Shown one piece after another: positions 5,737-9,807 of a DNA stretch of 9,807 bases. The notes beneath the pieces are model-generated. The model was not told where the DNA came from. It saw nothing but the letters and a program-made list of their open reading frames with translations, and did no database searches. Position 1 is the first letter of the stretch. Each line of letters starts with the position of its first letter. Both the position numbers and the translations under genes were made by a program. This DNA comes from Armatimonadota bacterium. GTDB lineage: Bacteria > Armatimonadota > Fimbriimonadia > Fimbriimonadales > Fimbriimonadaceae. Location: positions 1 to 9,807 of the forward strand of contig JAFAFM010000168.1 of assembly GCA_023423495.1 (NCBI GenBank), in the 5' to 3' direction.

Positions 5737-7512
5737 ATGAGCAACAGTCCCCCAACCACCCTCGGAAAGTATCAGATCATCCGAGAGATCGCGCGTTCGA
5801 ACGATATCGTTTACGAAGCGTACGATCCGCTCATGAATCGGCGTGTAGCCCTCAAAGAATTGGCAATGCCAGGTGGTTCTACGCCGCAGCAGCGCGAAGA
5901 TCGCATCAACCGATTCAAAAGAGAAGCTCAAGCTGCCGGAACCCTCAATCATCCCAACATCATGACCGTATACGAGTTGGGCCAGGAAGGGGATCGCCTA
6001 TTCATGGCGATGGAGTATCTGGACGGCCACACTCTCCGAAATGAGATCGACACCAAAGGCTTCCTCCCAGTCGATCGGGCGATTGAAATCACGATCCAAG
6101 TTCTCAAGGGGCTAGAGCACGCGCACAAAGTTGGCGTCGTTCACCGTGATATCAAGCCCGACAACATCCAAATTTTAAGCACGGGCAATATCAAAATCAC
6201 CGACTTCGGCATCGCGCGACTCACCTTCCAGCCCAACTTGACGATGGACGGCCAAGTGTTCGGAACGCCCAGCTATATGTCCCCCGAGCAGGTGGTCGGG
6301 AAGGAAATCGACCAGCGAAGCGATCTATTTAGCGTTGGCATTCTCCTCTATGAGATGATCGGAGGACAGAAGCCTTTCGGTGGCGACAGCGTGGTCACGA
6401 TCACCTACGCGATCATGAACAAAGATCCGGAGCGGCTAAATCAGATCAGTTATCCGCTTTGGCAAGTGATCGAGCGCGTGCTGGACAAGAGCCCGGCCCT
6501 TCGCTATTCGAATGCAGCAGAGCTATCGGAAGCCCTGCTCGCCGCTCAGGCTGGAACGATCGCCGCGCAAGCCGGGCCACCCATTCTCGGCCAAACAATT
6601 TATGGCGGCCCGCCCGCCCTTGGAAATCCTTACAGTTCACCAGTTCCTGCGCCGCCAATACAGTCCCCTCAGCAGCAGCATTTCCCGCCGCCCGTGGCCT
6701 ATCCGTACAACCCTTATTCCCAACCGGGGCAAACAAGCCAGTCACCACACACACCAAATTTTCCCGCCGGATATCCGAATGCGCCTGTTTACTATCCGCC
6801 ACCGCCACGACAGCCTCTCATCAAGCCGGAAACCAAGCAATTCTTTGGCAAGCTCCTTGTTTCGCTTGTCATCATCGGGTCTCTATTCGGTCTGATCCTA
6901 GTCGGGATCAACGGACTCAGCACCGCGTTAGAATCCACCAGCAACCAACGAGCGGATTCCGCGGTCGTCGCTGAAATTCAACAGTTGGATAGAAACAAGC
7001 CGATCGAACAACAGATCTCTGAGCTTCAAAACTTAATTGCCCGCCTTAAAGGTGAAGTGCAGATCAAGGAAGCCAAGAAACGCCTTCCCGTACTCTACGA
7101 AAGGGTCGGCAAGGCCGCCATTCGGCGCGGGGACCTCATTACCGCCGAAAGCGCCTACCAGTCGGCGGTCGACCACGATCCCGAGAACTCCCTGCTATAC
7201 ACCAACCTGGGCGACCTTTACGATCGTCGCGCCCGGGCGGAAACGGAAAGTCAGACACGCATCTCGTTCTGGCATCAATCCGCCGAATCGTGGCGAAATG
7301 CTGCTATCCATGAGGCCAATCCGACCACCCAGCAAACCTACGCTGAGCGGACCGCGATCTCCTATTTCAACCTCGCTTGGGAAATGAACCTCAATCCGGG
7401 CTACCTGAAGCAGGAAGTGCGGTCGATGCTTTACACCGCGCAGGATTATGCACCCCAAGGCTCAGAAGTCGACCGCCAAATCCAGCAGCTGTTTGACGAG
7501 CTTCGCGGCTAG
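5737..7512 (+). CDS. Membrane serine/threonine protein kinase with C-terminal TPR-like domain
   Basis: A 591-residue Hanks-type kinase. Kinase domain, about 11-270: catalytic Lys40 in RRVALKEL, helix-C Glu63 in FKREAQ, VVHRDIKPDN at 134-143 with catalytic Asp138, DFG at 157-159, GTPSYMSPEQ at 177-186, and RSDLFSVGILLYEM at 194-207. The P-loop (EIARSNDIVYEAYDP, 17-31) has none of the usual glycines. A Pro/Gln/Tyr-rich linker (about 280-362) leads to one membrane helix (about 371-390), then a coiled-coil-like stretch (405-450) and TPR-like helices (455-500 and about 535-575, e.g. GDLITAESAYQSAVDHDPEN). The kinase should be cytoplasmic, with the TPR part outside as a likely sensor or scaffold. 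The ATG at 5737 has GGAGAG at 5719-5724, rather far upstream. A weak sigma70-like TAAAAT (5713-5718) lacks a good -35. Substrates are unknown. Confidence 0.92.
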   Translation: MSNSPPTTLGKYQIIREIARSNDIVYEAYDPLMNRRVALKELAMPGGSTPQQREDRINRFKREAQAAGTLNHPNIMTVYELGQEGDRLFMAMEYLDGHTLRNEIDTKGFLPVDRAIEITIQVLKGLEHAHKVGVVHRDIKPDNIQILSTGNIKITDFGIARLTFQPNLTMDGQVFGTPSYMSPEQVVGKEIDQRSDLFSVGILLYEMIGGQKPFGGDSVVTITYAIMNKDPERLNQISYPLWQVIERVLDKSPALRYSNAAELSEALLAAQAGTIAAQAGPPILGQTIYGGPPALGNPYSSPVPAPPIQSPQQQHFPPPVAYPYNPYSQPGQTSQSPHTPNFPAGYPNAPVYYPPPPRQPLIKPETKQFFGKLLVSLVIIGSLFGLILVGINGLSTALESTSNQRADSAVVAEIQQLDRNKPIEQQISELQNLIARLKGEVQIKEAKKRLPVLYERVGKAAIRRGDLITAESAYQSAVDHDPENSLLYTNLGDLYDRRARAETESQTRISFWHQSAESWRNAAIHEANPTTQQTYAERTAISYFNLAWEMNLNPGYLKQEVRSMLYTAQDYAPQGSEVDRQIQQLFDELRG

Positions 7513-8285
7513 TAACCCTTCACCAGGCCACCATCCACGAGCAAACTCGTACCGGTGATGTAAGCGGCCTGGACGGAACACAGGAACACTGCCGCCGCGC
7601 CGACCTCTTCGGGAGTAGCTAAGCGACCCACCGGCGTCTCCAATCCTTGCTTCTCCAAAGCTGCTTCCGCAGAGATGCCTTCCTTCTCGGCCCGAATCTC
7701 TGCAAGGTGCCGCTGGCGATCGGTCAAGGTATGCCCTGGGAGCACGCAGTTCACGGTGATGTTGTGCCGAGCCAACTCGGTTGATTGCAGCCTCGTAAGG
7801 GCGAGCAGTCCCGACCGCAACGTCGATGAAATCGGAAGCATCGGCGAAGGCTCCATCGCAACGAGGCTCGAGATGTGGACGATTCTCCCAAACCCCTTCG
7901 TGTGCATTTTCGGACTCACCATCCGCACGAGCCGGACGACGTTCATCAAAGTGCTCTCGAATCCCGATTGCCAATTCTCGTCGGTCATCTGGCTGATGCT
8001 TCCGGCGGGTGGACCACCGGTATTTGTCACTAAGATGTCCGGCGGGCCCAAATCCGATTCCGTTTGCTCCAGCCACCACGCCAAGTCCTCTGCGTCGGAG
8101 ACATCGACGCAGTAGCTCCGGGTCTCATGCCCGATCTCGCTTGCCGCGGCTTCGAGCTGCTCCTCGTTCCGGGCACAGATGGAAACGTGGCATCCCTCTT
8201 GGGCCAGCAGCTTTGCCGTCGCCAGCCCGATCCCCTTGCTTGCCGCCGCGACCATCGCGACTTTCCCTGCTATTCCAAAATCCAT
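7509..8285 (-). CDS. SDR-like (3-oxoacyl-ACP reductase-like) protein with altered catalytic residues
   Basis: A 258-residue Rossmann-fold protein of short-chain dehydrogenase size. Visible: the cofactor loop AAASKGIGLA (13-22), where the usual first Gly of TGxxxGIG is Ala; CVDVSD (59-64); NTGGPP (88-93) in place of NNAG; HISS (137-140); TVNCVLPGHTLTDR (177-190); and the C-terminal ITGTSLLVDGG (243-253). Where the catalytic YxxxK should lie there is S153-S-T-L-R157. This combination (NTGGPP, S..R in place of Y..K) is known in a reductase-like SDR subgroup that departs from the standard NAD motif and tetrad, so it may be an atypical enzyme or non-catalytic. It is last in the minus-strand cluster, 23 bp after the FAD dehydrogenase, and its ribosome-binding site is weak (AGGG 12 nt or AAGG 2 nt before the ATG). 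Its TAG stop overlaps the kinase stop in CTAG. Its role in hydroxyproline use is unproven. Confidence 0.88.
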   Translation of the reverse strand: MDFGIAGKVAMVAAASKGIGLATAKLLAQEGCHVSICARNEEQLEAAASEIGHETRSYCVDVSDAEDLAWWLEQTESDLGPPDILVTNTGGPPAGSISQMTDENWQSGFESTLMNVVRLVRMVSPKMHTKGFGRIVHISSLVAMEPSPMLPISSTLRSGLLALTRLQSTELARHNITVNCVLPGHTLTDRQRHLAEIRAEKEGISAEAALEKQGLETPVGRLATPEEVGAAAVFLCSVQAAYITGTSLLVDGGLVKGY

Positions 8286-8308
8286 GGCCTTATGATGCCC
8301 TAACTGAC

Positions 8309-9559
8309 CTAATTGAATCGGTCCGGAGCGAGAGCCGACAGATCGTAGTCCGGCTGGGTGCCAGACGCCAATTGAGCGATAATCTGCCCGCTGATTGGAG
8401 CAAGGCTGATCCCCATCATGGAATGGCCGGTCGCAAACAACACATTGGACAAGCCTTGTGCACGTCCAAGGTAAGGCAAACCGTCAGCGCTGCAGGGTCT
8501 GAGCCCCGACCAAGGTTTCAGCGCTTGAAATCCATCCGGGCTAAGCTCGGGCATGTACTTTGGCACGGAATTTAGGATTCCCTGAAAACGGCTCTGGTTG
8601 ATGGACAGATCCGTCCCGGTGATTTCCATCGTTCCCGCGAAACGCAACGCCCCTTCTAGCGGCGTCACTGCGACCCGAGCCTCGACGAAAATGAAGCAAT
8701 GCTTTGGCGGTGGGTTCATCGGCAAATCCACGCTGTATCCCTTGCCCGCCTGCAGTGGCATTCGAATTCCTAACGACTTCGCGAGCTTCCCAGTCCACGA
8801 ACCCGCCGCAAGCACGCATTGGTCAAAGCCTGCCTCTTCTCCGCCGGCCCGCATTCCTTTTATCGTCGACCCTTCCCGCCGGAAATCCGAAACCTCGACC
8901 CCAAACCGAAATTCGACTCCCCTCCGCAGGAGATCTTCCCTGAGCCAATTCAATAGTCGCCCAGGGTTCAAATGGCAATCATCCAAGAAATGCACCCCGC
9001 CTGCTGCCCGAAGCTCCAAGTTAGGTTCCATCGCGCGAACATCCGAGGCGCTCAATTCACGCACCTTAAGGTCGAGCTTCGCCGCTCTTTCGGCCAACTG
9101 AAGCTCATGCTTCAGAGCCGACTCCGTCTCGCACAGCATCACCAGTCCGCACTCCTCCAGGCTATATGGATTGTCGGAAAATTCTGCTAACTCCTTGTAA
9201 TGGGCCCGGGACGCCATATGCATATCTCGGAGCAGCCTGGAGCCGCCTTCCACATTAGCCTTAGTGCACGACCTAGCGAACTTGAAACCCCATCGCAAGA
9301 GCTCAGGATCCAGCGACGGCCGCATTCCGAAGGGGCTTCCCCGTCGAAGCATCATGCGCAGACCGTAACCCACCATGCCGGGAGCAGCCAGAGGTTCAAA
9401 GTGGCTCGGGACTACCATCCCCGCATTACCGATCGAGCAGCAATCGTAGGGCTCGGTGCCCCGCTCGAAGATCGTAACCCGATGGCCGGCCCTTTGAAGA
9501 AAATGCGCGCAAAAGAGTCCGACGGCGCCTGCGCCGACCACCGCCACCCGGTTGCTCAC
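8309..9559 (-). CDS. DadA-like FAD-dependent D-amino acid dehydrogenase, likely D-hydroxyproline dehydrogenase
   Basis: A 416-residue DAO/GlpO-fold flavoprotein, the normal length for DadA-type enzymes. Visible: the FAD dinucleotide motif VVGAGAVGL at 7-15 with the acidic end of strand 2 at FERG (31-34); SIGNAGMV at 42-49; the second FAD contact CVLAAGSWTGKLA at 248-260; PLQAGKGYSVD at 268-278; GLRPCSADGLPYLGR at 352-366; and ATGHSMMGISLAPISGQIIA at 376-395. Family members oxidise D-amino acids to imino acids and pass electrons to the respiratory chain. The GTG start (9559) overlaps the TGA of the epimerase gene by four bases (GTGA), with AAGGGA 7 nt upstream, so translation is probably coupled. 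Because that neighbour makes cis-4-hydroxy-D-proline, I infer that this is the likely substrate, giving pyrroline-4-hydroxy-2-carboxylate. D-proline or a broader D-amino acid range remains possible. Confidence 0.88.
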   Translation of the reverse strand: MSNRVAVVGAGAVGLFCAHFLQRAGHRVTIFERGTEPYDCCSIGNAGMVVPSHFEPLAAPGMVGYGLRMMLRRGSPFGMRPSLDPELLRWGFKFARSCTKANVEGGSRLLRDMHMASRAHYKELAEFSDNPYSLEECGLVMLCETESALKHELQLAERAAKLDLKVRELSASDVRAMEPNLELRAAGGVHFLDDCHLNPGRLLNWLREDLLRRGVEFRFGVEVSDFRREGSTIKGMRAGGEEAGFDQCVLAAGSWTGKLAKSLGIRMPLQAGKGYSVDLPMNPPPKHCFIFVEARVAVTPLEGALRFAGTMEITGTDLSINQSRFQGILNSVPKYMPELSPDGFQALKPWSGLRPCSADGLPYLGRAQGLSNVLFATGHSMMGISLAPISGQIIAQLASGTQPDYDLSALAPDRFN

Positions 9560-9807
9560 TTAACGATCCCTTGAGCCATCGGGTCTTCACCCTCGAAGAC
9601 CAACTTGCCTGTGCCAGTGACGTACGCCCGACCCTCGATCGTGGGCTTGATTGCGTCGCCCTGGGGTGCATACCAGCCGCGGTAGAGGGTGCCAATGATG
9701 CTTTCCTGAATCCAAACTTCGTTGGGCTTTAGCTTTCCATCCGCCGCCAGACAAGCCATCTTGGCGCTTGTCCCGGTTCCACAGGGCGAACGGTCGTACT
9801 CCCCACC
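9556..9807 (-). CDS. 4-hydroxyproline 2-epimerase (proline racemase family), C-terminal part
   Basis: The last 83 codons of a gene whose start lies beyond the right edge. The window opens in frame with GGEYDRSPCGTGTSAKMACL, the second active-site region of proline racemase-family enzymes, whose Cys acts as one of the two acid/base residues. The following AADGKLKPNEVW, ESIIGTLYRGWY, IKPTIEGRAYVTG and a terminal acidic DPMAQGI match the 4-hydroxyproline 2-epimerase branch (trans-4-hydroxy-L-proline to cis-4-hydroxy-D-proline) better than proline racemase. The first catalytic Cys and the substrate-deciding residues near it are outside the window, so specificity is inferred. Its TGA stop lies within the GTGA that starts the FAD dehydrogenase gene, supporting one operon. 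Confidence 0.88.
   Translation of the reverse strand, partial: GGEYDRSPCGTGTSAKMACLAADGKLKPNEVWIQESIIGTLYRGWYAPQGDAIKPTIEGRAYVTGTGKLVFEGEDPMAQGIVK

Noticed and set aside
5057..5740. Plus-strand frame of 227 codons over the CAP-domain gene
   Set aside because: It is opposite a clear CAP domain, Arg/Cys/Ser-rich and without motifs.

Overview
This 9.8 kb window reads as free-living bacterial chromosome of moderate to high GC, densely coded, with ordinary metabolic genes beside secreted and signalling proteins. No phage, transposon, CRISPR, rRNA or tRNA signal was found. The kinase has an unusual nucleotide-binding loop (ARSNDIVYEAYDP) that I associate, from memory only, with Armatimonadota (Fimbriimonas-like). 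The host assignment is therefore tentative.

Layout. (1) 1-628, minus: N-terminal part of rmuC, cut by the window edge. (2) 676-2777, plus: methylisocitrate lyase (prpB) and a citrate/2-methylcitrate synthase, closed by a clear intrinsic terminator; together they suggest propionyl-CoA handling by the methylcitrate cycle, although no prpD is present here. (3) 2850-4336, plus: two tandem, diverged paralogues of unknown function, one with a signal peptide and one a lipoprotein, both about 8-9 % methionine. The gap between them can fold into a 22-bp two-part hairpin whose 3' arm covers the AGGAGG ribosome-binding site of the second gene. A second terminator follows. (4) 4412-5617, minus: an exported or anchored CAP/SCP-domain protein flanked by beta-rich domains. 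(5) 5737-7512, plus, divergent from it: a membrane Ser/Thr kinase with a glycine-free P-loop, a Pro/Tyr-rich linker, one membrane segment and a TPR-like outer domain. (6) 7509-9807, minus: a translationally coupled cluster of 4-hydroxyproline 2-epimerase (C-terminal part), a DadA-like FAD amino-acid dehydrogenase and an SDR-like protein that has lost the usual YxxxK pair.

Together, the last three genes suggest catabolism of hydroxyproline (from collagen-like or plant-wall protein) through the D-isomer, but the later pathway enzymes lie outside the window. The kinase and SDR genes converge and share a CTAG in which both stop codons lie. I see no clear multi-gene novel system. The points most worth testing are the SD-covering hairpin, the Met-rich paralogue pair and the altered kinase loop.
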